Of a DNA stretch of 23,100 nucleotides, positions 6,349 to 13,978 are shown piece by piece. A program made the position numbers and the translations under genes. The notes beneath the pieces were generated by a model. That model was not told the DNA's origin. It saw only the letters and a list, made by a program, of their open reading frames with translations, and did not search any database. Origin of the DNA: Methanobacteriota archaeon (GTDB taxonomy: Archaea > Hydrothermarchaeota > Hydrothermarchaeia > Hydrothermarchaeales > SZUA-236); the NCBI GenBank assembly GCA_003695745.1, contig RFHW01000063.1, positions 1-23,100 of the forward strand, in the 5' to 3' direction. Position 1 is the stretch's first letter, and every line of letters begins with the position of its first letter.

Positions 6349-7677
6349 TCAGCGCTCCAGCACAGCCTCTTTGATGGCGAGCCTCTCCTTTCTGTTGAGG
6401 TCATCCGGCTCCCTCCCTCCAAGGGCTTCCTGTATCCTGGCCACAACATCCTTTCTGTGCACATCCACACAGCCCTTGCAGCTCCATACCTCATGCCCCC
6501 TCTTCCCGACTATGAGCTTCCCTCTCTTCTCGTCGCCGCAGGGATAGAAGGGGCAGAAGCAGAAGGTGCAGTCCTGTCCCTCGAAGTGACAGGGGTAGTA
6601 GCTGCATTCAGGACCTCTTTCAGGGGCTTTTGCAGCCTCTTTTTCCAGCGCCTCCAGGAGCCTTTCGTTCTCCTCTCTTCGCCGGACGCTGACCCTTATG
6701 AACCTTGTGTCAAGGCCCGGGAAGGTGCTGCAGTCCCTTATGAGAAGACCCTCTCTCAAGAGGCTCTCCTTCACCTTCTTCGAGTTCCAGCTGTGTTTGA
6801 GGAGCAGGAAATTTGCCTCTGATGGATATACCCTGACACCCAGCTTGGCGATGGCGCTGGCAAGATAGGACCTCTCCCTTTCAACGAGACCTCTCGTCCG
6901 CTCCATATACTCCCGGTCCTCAAGGGATGCGATGGCTGCGTCGTGGGCGAGGATATTGATGCTCCATGGCGGCCTGATGGATGAAAGCCGCTCTATGATG
7001 GCAGGCGACGCAACACCGTATCCCACGCGCAGCCCGGGGAGGGCGAAGAACTTGGTGAAGCTCCGGAGGACGAAGAGATTCTCATAGTCGTTGACCAGCT
7101 CGGCATAGCTTTTCAGCCCTGTGAACTCGATGAAGACCTCGTCGAGAAAGAGGTATATGCCTCTCTCAAGGCAGAAGGCAATAAGCCCCTCCAGATCCCT
7201 CTCTTCCATGGCCCATCCCGTGGGGTTGTTGGGCCGGCAGAGGAATAGGACCCTTACATCCTCGTCCTCCCTGATCGCTTCAACCACATCTGCCGCGCTG
7301 TGCTCAAAGGCCTTTGAAGGGTATATGTCCAGGGCGCTGTCGCCGTAGATCTCGCCGTAGCGCCTGTATTCGGAGAAGGTGGGCTGGAGTATGGCGGCCC
7401 TCTGGCCCCTTCTCAGGAAGAGGCTGCAGAAATCCCTGATCAGCTCTATGGAGCCGTTGCCGACGGCGATGTTCCCTGCTTCAACGCCCACATACCGGGC
7501 CACCGCCTCTTTAAGCCTCACAGGGTCCTGTGGCGGGTAGTGCACTATCTTCCCGCTGTCAATGGCCTCAAGCGCCTTCTCTGACGGTCCGAGGGGATTG
7601 ATGTTTGCGCTGAAATCCACAAGCTCCCTGTTATACTCCCATATCTCCCCGCCATGGCGCAAGGTCATGGTATTCAC
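6349..7677 (-). CDS. cobD: CobD-type L-threonine-phosphate decarboxylase with Cys-rich C-terminal domain
   Basis: A 442-residue protein. Residues 1 to about 345 are a fold-type I PLP enzyme of the CobD/HisC group: DFSANINPLGPS near the start, LCRPNNPTG at 146-154, DEVFIEF at 179-185, and the PLP lysine K209 in SFTKFFALPGLRVGYG. Such enzymes make (R)-1-amino-2-propanol phosphate for the cobalamin nucleotide loop. Residues 358-403 carry eight cysteines (358, 363, 370, 373, 375, 380, 400, 403). Methanosarcina CobD with a similar tail is reported to combine threonine kinase and Thr-P decarboxylase activities and to need metal centres. A stand-alone histidinol-phosphate aminotransferase is less likely given this tail. 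The GTG start overlaps the upstream ATPase stop by 4 bases; an ATG three codons later is possible. The last 10 residues before the terminal Glu-Arg are encoded by repeat copy 2. Confidence 0.88.
   Translation of the reverse strand: MNTMTLRHGGEIWEYNRELVDFSANINPLGPSEKALEAIDSGKIVHYPPQDPVRLKEAVARYVGVEAGNIAVGNGSIELIRDFCSLFLRRGQRAAILQPTFSEYRRYGEIYGDSALDIYPSKAFEHSAADVVEAIREDEDVRVLFLCRPNNPTGWAMEERDLEGLIAFCLERGIYLFLDEVFIEFTGLKSYAELVNDYENLFVLRSFTKFFALPGLRVGYGVASPAIIERLSSIRPPWSINILAHDAAIASLEDREYMERTRGLVERERSYLASAIAKLGVRVYPSEANFLLLKHSWNSKKVKESLLREGLLIRDCSTFPGLDTRFIRVSVRRREENERLLEALEKEAAKAPERGPECSYYPCHFEGQDCTFCFCPFYPCGDEKRGKLIVGKRGHEVWSCKGCVDVHRKDVVARIQEALGGREPDDLNRKERLAIKEAVLER
6358..6389 (+). repeat. 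32-bp direct repeat, copy 2 (3' end of the CobD-like gene)
   Basis: Perfect match to 5633-5664. Here it encodes, on the minus strand, the last codons of the CobD-like gene up to two codons before its TGA (6349-6351). With copy 1 it flanks the 693-base segment 5665-6357 containing the PIN gene and its small partner. No terminal inverted repeats are seen at the segment ends. Confidence 0.95.
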
Positions 7678-9083
7678 TTGCTCTTCGCCTTCGTGGCGAG
7701 CGTGTGGAGTGTGTCCACCGCCTTGTCCGGATCCTCATAGTAGGTCTGGACGATGTTGTATATCCCGCCCAGCGGCAGCTCTGCCTCGACCATGGCCTCC
7801 ACGATGGTCTTGCGCCTCTCTATCTCCTCATCGATCTCGTTGATCTTGCGGCCTGTGAGCCTGGAGAGCTCATGGATTATCCTGCCGTTGAGCACCTTCT
7901 CCTCTATCGTCTTTGTCTTCGGATCGTATTTGAAGAGGGTGTTTGTCTGGAAGACATCGGCCTCCTTCCCAGAGACCTCCATGACCTCTGTCACCCTCCT
8001 TACAAGCTTCCCCTCCTCGTTTATCTGTCTGTTCTGGGCGACCATGAGGTCCAGCGCAGGTATCATGATGTCTGGCACGTTCATGGGGTGGCTCTGGAGC
8101 CTTGAAAGGGCCTCTCTCCCTGAATTGGCGTGTATGGTGGCAAGGGTCCCCTCGTGGCCGGTGTTCATGGCTGTGAAGAGCGTGAGAGCCTCCTTGCCCC
8201 TCACCTCGCCGACGATTATACGGTCCGGCCTCATCCTGAGGGAGTTCTTCAGGAGCTCGTCCATGGTCACCTCGCTGCCACTCTCGTGCTGGGGGAGCTT
8301 CGTCTCCATGGGGATCCAGTGCTCGTGCATGAGGCGCAGCTCAAGGGTGTCCTCAATGGTCACTATCCGCTCCCGCCTCGGGATGAAGACTGAGAGGGCG
8401 TTGAGGGTGGTGGTCTTACCGCTTGCGGTGCCGCCTATTATCAGTGTGTTGGCAGGTTTTATCCCTCCTATGCCCTCTATGACAAGCCACAGAAACGCTG
8501 CGAGGGAGGAGGTGAGGGTGCCCAGCTTGATGAGCTCCACGATGGTGAGGCTTCGTGTCTGGAACTTCCTGATCGTTATGGTCGGCCCCCTCGGAGTCAC
8601 ATCTGCAAGGGTTGCGTTCACCCTTGAGCCGTCGGGGAGCCTGCCGTCGAGGAGCGGATACTCTGAGTTCACAACCCGCCCCGAGTACCGTGCGATCCTC
8701 TTTATGATCTCCACCGCTTCCTCTTCCTCAAGGACGACAGGGGTCTTCACCATCCCCTTCTTTCTGTCAAAGACATAGATGGGCGCGCCCCTGCCGATGT
8801 ACATGATCTCCTCAAGCTCCTCGTTTAGAAGAAAGGGCGTGAGCTTTCCAAGGGCAAGCCTCTCGTTTATATAGAGATCGATGGACTCGTCGCTCACCGT
8901 GTTTTTCACAAGGGCCTTTAGCGCCTTCTTGACCTTTTCATGCTCTTCACGGGAGAGGACGAATGTGTTGGAGATGCTTTTGTCAAGCTTTGCAAGCCTG
9001 TCTATCTTCTCCAGATCATATCTTATCTGAAGAGCGCTTAAATCCTCCTTTGAGCCGGCTTCGCCGGCGCTGAGCCCTTCCAT
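7674..9083 (-). CDS. ArlI/FlaI-type archaeal secretion ATPase
   Basis: A 469-residue hexameric ATPase of the GspE/VirB11 superfamily, closest by eye to archaeal ArlI/FlaI: NEELEEIMYIGRGAPIYVFD in the N-terminal domain, LLDGRLPDGSRVNATL, Walker A GGTASGKTTT (217-226), Asp box TIEDTLEL (242-249), Walker B RPDRIIVGEVRG (285-296), His box TGHEGTLATIHA (308-319). These ATPases power assembly of archaella or type IV pili on the inner face of the membrane. No TadC/ArlJ membrane protein or pilin is nearby, so the partner is elsewhere or the ATPase has been re-used. The ATG at 9083 lies about 27 bases from a TATA-like element (9106-9115), suggesting a leaderless start. Its stop overlaps the CobD-like start (GTGA), implying co-transcription with an unrelated B12 gene. 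Confidence 0.93.
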   Translation of the reverse strand: MEGLSAGEAGSKEDLSALQIRYDLEKIDRLAKLDKSISNTFVLSREEHEKVKKALKALVKNTVSDESIDLYINERLALGKLTPFLLNEELEEIMYIGRGAPIYVFDRKKGMVKTPVVLEEEEAVEIIKRIARYSGRVVNSEYPLLDGRLPDGSRVNATLADVTPRGPTITIRKFQTRSLTIVELIKLGTLTSSLAAFLWLVIEGIGGIKPANTLIIGGTASGKTTTLNALSVFIPRRERIVTIEDTLELRLMHEHWIPMETKLPQHESGSEVTMDELLKNSLRMRPDRIIVGEVRGKEALTLFTAMNTGHEGTLATIHANSGREALSRLQSHPMNVPDIMIPALDLMVAQNRQINEEGKLVRRVTEVMEVSGKEADVFQTNTLFKYDPKTKTIEEKVLNGRIIHELSRLTGRKINEIDEEIERRKTIVEAMVEAELPLGGIYNIVQTYYEDPDKAVDTLHTLATKAKSK

Positions 9084-9105
9084 CCACCCAACTTCTGCGC
9101 TCTGC

Positions 9106-9116
9106 TTATAAAAAAC
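9106..9116. promoter_or_regulatory. Shared, bidirectional TATA element between the ATPase and HAD genes
   Basis: CTTATAAAAAAC reads as a TATA box on both strands. On the minus strand it lies about 27 bases before the ATPase ATG (9083). On the plus strand, initiation about 25 bases downstream would give a short leader containing GGAGG (9150-9154) before the HAD ATG at 9162. A second plus-strand candidate is CTTAAATAAT at 9131-9140. Confidence 0.45.
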
Positions 9117-9161
9117 TTATTACAAAAGAACTTAAATAATGATGGATGCGGAGGATATGCG

Positions 9162-10151
9162 ATGATATGCTTTGACTTGGAGGGACCCCTCTCCCCTCAG
9201 GACAACGCCTTTGAGGTGATGAAGCTTATCAGAGGAGGGGGGAAGGTCTTTGAGGCCCTGAGCCAGTATGATGATATCCTCGCCCTTCAGGGTAGGGAGG
9301 GCTATGAGCCCGGTGACACGCTCAGGCTGATCGTGCCCTTCCTCGTACTTCACGGTGTAAGGGCGGAGGATATTGCAGGGGTGTCAGAGAAGGCCGGGAT
9401 CGTGCCCGGTATGGCGGAGACGGTCCGGTGGCTCAGGGAGCAGGGAGTGGAGGTCCGCATAATATCCACAAGCTATGAGCAGCACGCCCATACAATAGGG
9501 GGCAGGCTCGGCATATCACCGGAGGCGACGGCCTGCACGAGGCTCGCCCTTGAGGAGCTGTCCTTTAAGCCTGAGCTGATGGATTCGCTGAAGCGCATAG
9601 AGGCCGCCATCCATTCAGAGGGGCTCAGCAAAGAGGTCATAAGGATGCTGGACGAGCTCTATTTCACACAGGGGCTCTTTGATGAGATCGGTGTCACCGT
9701 GGTGGGGGGGCAGAGGAAGGTGGATGCCCTCCTTGCCTTTGCCGAGGCTGCAGGGGAGGATGTGAGGGACGTCGCTGCCGTTGGCGACAGCATCACAGAC
9801 TATAAGATGCTTCGCGAGGTGAGCGGACGGGGAGGGCTTTCAATCGCCTTTAACGCAAACCAGTACTGCCTGCCCTACGGCGACGTTGGTGTGGCAACGG
9901 TGGATGGCAGGGCCCTCATCCCCGTGATAGAGGCCTTTCTCAGAGGCGGGAGAAAGGGGGCTCTCGATGCCGTGGACATCCTTGAAGAGGACATGGGCGC
10001 ATTTGAAGGGGACTACAGCTTTCTCCATGACATCGAACCCCGGCCCCTTTATACGAATCTCACAGGGAAAGGGACCCCTCCTGAAGATGTGCTGAAGGCT
10101 CACAGCAGGATACGGAACCTGGTCCGAGGGGAGGCTGGAAGGCTTGGCTGA
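9162..10151 (+). CDS. HAD-superfamily phosphatase (EhaR-like)
   Basis: A 329-residue HAD hydrolase. Motif I is FDLEGPLS with nucleophile D5 and Glu in place of the usual second Asp. Motif II is ISTSYE (S102-T103). A helical cap spans roughly 20-85 and 125-180. Motif IV is VGDSITDYKML (D209, D213). The layout resembles methanogen proteins annotated as energy-converting hydrogenase A subunit R (EhaR), a predicted phosphatase; no other eha genes are present, so that name does not imply the complex. The substrate is unknown. GGAGG lies 7 bases before the ATG. Its stop overlaps the TTG start of the PfkB kinase by 8 bases, so the two are probably co-translated and may act on related phosphorylated compounds. 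Confidence 0.85.
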   Translation: MICFDLEGPLSPQDNAFEVMKLIRGGGKVFEALSQYDDILALQGREGYEPGDTLRLIVPFLVLHGVRAEDIAGVSEKAGIVPGMAETVRWLREQGVEVRIISTSYEQHAHTIGGRLGISPEATACTRLALEELSFKPELMDSLKRIEAAIHSEGLSKEVIRMLDELYFTQGLFDEIGVTVVGGQRKVDALLAFAEAAGEDVRDVAAVGDSITDYKMLREVSGRGGLSIAFNANQYCLPYGDVGVATVDGRALIPVIEAFLRGGRKGALDAVDILEEDMGAFEGDYSFLHDIEPRPLYTNLTGKGTPPEDVLKAHSRIRNLVRGEAGRLG

Positions 10152-11058
10152 TGTCGTCGGGATAGGCGCGCTGAACTGGGACAGGCTCTATGTGGTGGAT
10201 CGCTTCGCCAGCGCAGGCGAGGAGATAGTGATAAAGGAAGCGAGGGAGGAGGCTGGCGGCTCTGCGGCGAACACCATAGCTGCTCTGGGCAGGCTCGGCG
10301 TTGAATGCGCCTTCATAGGGCTTGTGGGGGATGACCCTGAGGGCCGGGCCATAGCGGATGCCTTTGAGAAAGAGGGGGTTGACACATGCGGCCTTATCAG
10401 GGCAGAGGGGAGGACGGGAACGGTGATCGCCATTGTGGACGGCACAGGGGAGAGGACCATGTATGTCCATCCAGGCGTGAACGACCTTCTCAGCCCTGAG
10501 CACCTTGACAGCGGGCTCATAGCATCTGCCCGGATACTCCATGTCTCGTCCTTTGCAGGAGGCGATGCTCTGGAGACTGTCATAGGTCTGCCCGGGCTCA
10601 TGGGAGGCTCAAAGCTGAGCCTTGCCCCGGGTTTCCTCTGCCAGAGGGGTCTGGATTTTCTCGATCCCCTTGTTGAAAGGGCGGGTCTGCTCTTTCTCAA
10701 TGAAGAGGAGGCTTCGGCGCTCACCGGGCTCGGTCCTGAAGAGGCGGCCGAGCTCCTCCTGGACAGGGGCGTGGAGACCGTGGCCATCACCCTCGGCCGG
10801 AGAGGCGCCCTTGCAGCAGACAGGGAGGGGACCGTCCTTGCCGGCGCCATCGAGACACGGGTCGTGGACACAACAGGCGCAGGCGACGCATTTGCAGCAG
10901 GGTTCCTCTACGGGGTGTTGAAGGGTCTGCCCCTCGCCATGTGCGCGGAGCTGGGCAATTTCACAGCCTCAAGATGTGTGGGGCGCGTGGGGGCGAGAAG
11001 CGGCCTGCCAGGGAAAGGGGATGTGGAAGGCCTTTTAAAGGAGCGCCTCAGTGGATAG
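10144..11058 (+). CDS. PfkB-family sugar or nucleoside kinase
   Basis: A 304-residue ribokinase/PfkB-fold kinase. Signature 1 is AGGSAANTIAALGRLG (37-52), with a substrate-side VGIGALNWDRLY at the N-terminus. Signature 2 is DTTGAGDAFAAGF (242-254) with catalytic base D248. The substrate cannot be read from the sequence; archaeal members include nucleoside, ribose and hexose kinases. The TTG at 10144 is the likely start because the family begins just before VVGIGALN, GGAGG lies about 8 bases upstream, and the ATG at 10151 is out of frame. It overlaps the end of the HAD phosphatase gene, so a kinase and a phosphatase are translationally coupled. The stop is TAG. A separate TATA box precedes the next gene. 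Confidence 0.9.
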   Translation: MADVVGIGALNWDRLYVVDRFASAGEEIVIKEAREEAGGSAANTIAALGRLGVECAFIGLVGDDPEGRAIADAFEKEGVDTCGLIRAEGRTGTVIAIVDGTGERTMYVHPGVNDLLSPEHLDSGLIASARILHVSSFAGGDALETVIGLPGLMGGSKLSLAPGFLCQRGLDFLDPLVERAGLLFLNEEEASALTGLGPEEAAELLLDRGVETVAITLGRRGALAADREGTVLAGAIETRVVDTTGAGDAFAAGFLYGVLKGLPLAMCAELGNFTASRCVGRVGARSGLPGKGDVEGLLKERLSG

Positions 11059-11085
11059 GGAAAGGTCACATCAGTGTATACGTAA

Positions 11086-11095
11086 CTTTATTAAG
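11086..11095 (+). promoter_or_regulatory. TATA box for the CBS-domain gene
   Basis: CTTTATTAAG about 30 bases before the ATG at 11122, compatible with a leaderless transcript. Two further AT-rich elements (near 11098-11105 and 11109-11116) are too close to the start to work as TATA boxes. Confidence 0.4.
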
Positions 11096-11121
11096 CCCTA
11101 ATAAACGATTTATAAGCCACT

Positions 11122-11676
11122 ATGGAAGAGGTAAAGTTCATTGTTTCAGACATCATGAGCACACCTATTGTGGATGTCCCGCCCGGGACAAGCGTTGCAA
11201 AGGCGGCCCAGGTGATGCTTGAGAAGGGCATCAGCAGCCTGGCCATAAAAGAGGACGGCCATATTGTGGGCATAGTGACGGACAAGGATTTTGTGAAGCT
11301 CATCTCAAAGGGGGGGCGGCCTGAGAAGACAAAGATAAGGGACATCATGACCACAGAGCTGATCCACGTGGACCCCAAGCTCACACTGCAGGAGGCGGCC
11401 GAGGTGACGAAGAAGCACAACATACGCCACCTCCTTGTGAAGACCTCCGCCGAATATGTGGGCATCGTCTCTGTAAAGGACATCATTGAGAACCTCTATG
11501 AGGAGCTGAAGGAGCAGAACACAAAGCTCAGGGCCAAGATAGATGAGCTGGAGAAATTCTATCGCGTGGCCGTGGGAAGAGAGCTCACCATGGTGAAGCT
11601 GAAGAAGAAGATCCGGGAGCTGCAGAAGAGGCTGGGGGAGCCTGAGGATCTGGAAGAGACCCTTTTTATAGAGTGA
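11122..11676 (+). CDS. Two-CBS-domain protein with a C-terminal signalling-type helix
   Basis: A 184-residue cytosolic protein. CBS domain 1 is at about 8-60 (VSDIMSTPIVDVPPG, GIVTDKDFV) and CBS domain 2 at about 72-125 (IRDIMTTELIHVDPK, NIRHLLV, VGIVSVKDIIE). CBS pairs bind adenine nucleotides or related ligands. Residues about 126-175 are a long charged helix, LEKFYRVAVGRELTMVKLKK, resembling the coiled segment that links PAS sensors to kinase domains in methanogen histidine kinases, but no kinase or other output domain follows. It may be a sensor that acts by dimer contacts with a separate partner. There is no ribosome binding site; a TATA box about 30 bases upstream suggests a leaderless mRNA. 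It converges on the antiporter gene with an 18-base gap. Confidence 0.9.
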   Translation: MEEVKFIVSDIMSTPIVDVPPGTSVAKAAQVMLEKGISSLAIKEDGHIVGIVTDKDFVKLISKGGRPEKTKIRDIMTTELIHVDPKLTLQEAAEVTKKHNIRHLLVKTSAEYVGIVSVKDIIENLYEELKEQNTKLRAKIDELEKFYRVAVGRELTMVKLKKKIRELQKRLGEPEDLEETLFIE

Positions 11677-11694
11677 ACCCCCGTCTGCCACAGG

Positions 11695-12849
11695 TCACAC
11701 CGGCCGGGCGGTCCCGGCGCTCATCCTTCTGAAGAGCACAGGGCAGAGGGTGGTGGTGAAGATCGCAAGGAAGATGGCGGCAGCCTCGAGAGCCGCGTCT
11801 ATGAGGCCCAGGTTCCTCCCGATCTCAACGGCCGCGATGACAAGGCTCAGGTTTGATGTGAGGAGGATGCCTGATGCTATGGCGTCTTTCACAGGCAGCC
11901 TCCGGTAGTTTATGATGACAGAGGGTATGATCTTCACAAGGAAGGCTGCGGCGATGAGCGGGGGCACGATGGAGAGGCCCTGTTTGTTCAGGAGCAGGTC
12001 GAAGCGGAAGTTCACACCCACCCAGATGAAGAATATGGGTATGAGAAAGCCGTAGCCGATGGCATAGAGCTTCTCCTCAAGGATGGAGCCTCCGCGGAAG
12101 AGCACTGAGAGCAGCGCGCCTGCAAGAAAGGCGCCGAGGATCTCCTCCACACCCACGAGCTGTGAATAGGCCACGAAGGCAAGCATGATCGCGATCGCCG
12201 CCCTGACGCCCACCTCGGTGGGCTGCTCTGGCTTGAACCAGCTTGAGAGGAGGTCGGGGAAATGCCACACCGCCTCCCTGCCTATGAAATATGCTGCCAG
12301 ATAGGCTGCAAAGAGGGAGAGGACCACATATATCTTGAGCTCCATGGGGTCTCTCAGCCACACCGCATAGAAGGCCAGTATGACCACTGCAAGGAAGTCG
12401 GCAACCATCGTCATGAGGAGTATGGACTGTCCTTCCCGTGTCTTGGAGATCCCCATGCTCCTGAGGGTGGGCAGGACCACGCCGAGGGATGTGGTGGAGA
12501 GGATGATGGCCATGAGAAGACCGTAGCCCAGGATGAGCGCTGCCCCGTAGGAGAGCGAGAACATGAGGGTAAAGACAAGAAGCCCTTTCAGGACATCGCC
12601 CCATCCATGGCTTTCGATCTGGTTGAAATCTATCTCAAGACCGGCAAGGAACATGAGGAATACGAAGCCGAGGAAGGCAAGGAACTCGATGACAGGGTCC
12701 TCACCTATCAGGTTCAGGGCGTTCCTGCCAGCCGCCACGCCGAACAGTATCTCCACCACGATGACAGGGGCGCCGATCCTCTTCGAGGTGAAATGGGCGA
12801 TGAGCGCCAGAAAGGCTATGAGGGCCAGCGGGAAAAAGGAGACCTCCAT
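11695..12849 (-). CDS. CPA2-family cation:proton antiporter (Kef/NapA type)
   Basis: A 384-residue polytopic membrane protein with about 11-13 hydrophobic helices across its length. CPA2 features are visible: IGAPVIVVEILFGVAAG in the N-terminal repeat, FLMFLAGLEIDF at about 63-74, VEEILGAFLAGALLS in the second half, and a GILLTSNLSLVIA segment near the end. The family exchanges Na+ or K+ for protons across the cytoplasmic membrane; which ion is used cannot be read here. It has no C-terminal RCK/TrkA domain of its own. Instead the gene immediately upstream, 2 bases away, encodes a separate TrkA-N/Usp protein, which is likely its regulatory subunit. It is the last gene of a four-gene minus-strand run starting with the M42 peptidase. 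Confidence 0.93.
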   Translation of the reverse strand: MEVSFFPLALIAFLALIAHFTSKRIGAPVIVVEILFGVAAGRNALNLIGEDPVIEFLAFLGFVFLMFLAGLEIDFNQIESHGWGDVLKGLLVFTLMFSLSYGAALILGYGLLMAIILSTTSLGVVLPTLRSMGISKTREGQSILLMTMVADFLAVVILAFYAVWLRDPMELKIYVVLSLFAAYLAAYFIGREAVWHFPDLLSSWFKPEQPTEVGVRAAIAIMLAFVAYSQLVGVEEILGAFLAGALLSVLFRGGSILEEKLYAIGYGFLIPIFFIWVGVNFRFDLLLNKQGLSIVPPLIAAAFLVKIIPSVIINYRRLPVKDAIASGILLTSNLSLVIAAVEIGRNLGLIDAALEAAAIFLAIFTTTLCPVLFRRMSAGTARPV

Positions 12850-12851
12850 TG

Positions 12852-13961
12852 CTATCCCCTTGCTATGAGCACGGAGGTGGAGGCCTCCTGTATGATGCTT
12901 GTGGCCACGTCGTTCTTGAGGAGCGTCGCCCCGCCCCAGGGCAGCATCGTAAGCTCGTATTCCCGGCTCTTGACCTTCTTAACGGCCTCGATGTTCCTGT
13001 TACCCTCCACCTCGATCTCTCCAACGGCATATCCCTTCTCGGCGCCGTGCCCCTGCAGGGCCTCCATCGCCGCATCCAGCTCAGGCGAGTCGCCAAGCCT
13101 CAGCACATCCACCGCTGAGGAGAATATCTCCCCGAAGAGCCTTGCCATCTCAAAGAGCCGGGCAACCGCCTCTGAAGGATCGGCCAGGAGAAGGACCCTG
13201 CCATAGGGCCTGAATGTCCTTGCCACGAGTATGGGCGTTGCAGACCTCTCCAGAAGCCTCATGACAATGCTCTTCTTCAGAAGCCTCTCAAAATGGCTCA
13301 TCTCCTCATGGTCCATCACAATGAGGTCCACATCGCCAAGATGCTTCTCAATGGCGGCCACCATGTCGCCCTCCTCGATCTCAAGGTCCACGGGAACGTC
13401 AAGGAGCCTTGCCATCCTCTGCTCCTCGCCAAGATGCTCCTTGCTGTTCCCGATGAGAAGCAGCCCGGCATCGGTCCTCACAGAGATCTGAAGGGCCTCT
13501 TCAAAGGCCTTTTCCATGGTCTGCGGGCCGATGATGGGCACGAGCATCTTTTTTATGGGGAACTCCTCAGTCACCTTGGGATGGGCGAGGGTGCGGATGT
13601 AGTTTGCAACAAGTGTGGTGGGGCAGAGTGTCGCGCTTATCTTCAGCTCCTCAAAACGTCCCACATTCTCAGGGTTCTCAACCCGCGCTATAATGTTCTT
13701 CACACCATATCTCTTTGCGATCCCGGCGACCTCGTAGTTCGTCTTGTCATCGGCAGTGACGGCGATGACCATGTCCGCCTCCCTGATCCCTGCCTTCAAA
13801 AGCACCTCCTCATCCGAGGCGTCGCCCTGGACCACGTCGATGCCTATAAGACCCTGCAGCCTCTCCACCTTCTCAGGGCTCTTTTCGACTATGACGCTGC
13901 GCGGGATGTGCTTTGCAAGGTGATATCCTGTCCGTCCGCCGCCTATTATTATGATCCTCAT
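12852..13961 (-). CDS. TrkA-N domain protein with two Usp-like domains, probable antiporter regulator
   Basis: A 369-residue cytosolic protein. The N-terminal 120 residues are a Rossmann-fold RCK/TrkA-N domain: IIIIGGGRTGYHLAK with GGGxxG at 7-12, VVQGDASDEEVLLKAGI, and ADMVIAVTADDKTNYEVA. In place of the usual TrkA-C domain, the rest appears to be two universal-stress-type alpha/beta units: about 135-265 ending ATPILVARTF, and about 266-369 (GRVLLLADPSEAV, ending STSVLIARG). The pair mimics the end of Usp domains in other CPA2-associated proteins. It likely binds NAD(H) or nucleotides and gates the CPA2 antiporter encoded 2 bases downstream. The upstream GPN gene ends 17 bases before this start. 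The double-Usp tail is called by pattern and should be treated as moderately sure. Confidence 0.88.
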   Translation of the reverse strand: MRIIIIGGGRTGYHLAKHIPRSVIVEKSPEKVERLQGLIGIDVVQGDASDEEVLLKAGIREADMVIAVTADDKTNYEVAGIAKRYGVKNIIARVENPENVGRFEELKISATLCPTTLVANYIRTLAHPKVTEEFPIKKMLVPIIGPQTMEKAFEEALQISVRTDAGLLLIGNSKEHLGEEQRMARLLDVPVDLEIEEGDMVAAIEKHLGDVDLIVMDHEEMSHFERLLKKSIVMRLLERSATPILVARTFRPYGRVLLLADPSEAVARLFEMARLFGEIFSSAVDVLRLGDSPELDAAMEALQGHGAEKGYAVGEIEVEGNRNIEAVKKVKSREYELTMLPWGGATLLKNDVATSIIQEASTSVLIARG

Positions 13962-13978
13962 GCCAATCCCCTGATTTC

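Noticed and set aside
5665..6357. Insertion sequence or transposon
   Set aside because: No transposase and no terminal inverted repeats are visible in the 693-base insert, and the flanking duplication is too long for a typical target-site repeat.
7753..8778. Long plus-strand open frame of over 300 codons opposite the secretion ATPase
   Set aside because: It is Ser/Arg-rich with no domain pattern and runs antisense to a gene with every expected ATPase motif; it follows from codon bias.
12262..13206. 314-codon plus-strand frame opposite the antiporter and TrkA-N genes
   Set aside because: It spans two well-supported genes on the other strand, is rich in His/Glu/Gly, and has no ribosome binding site or family match.
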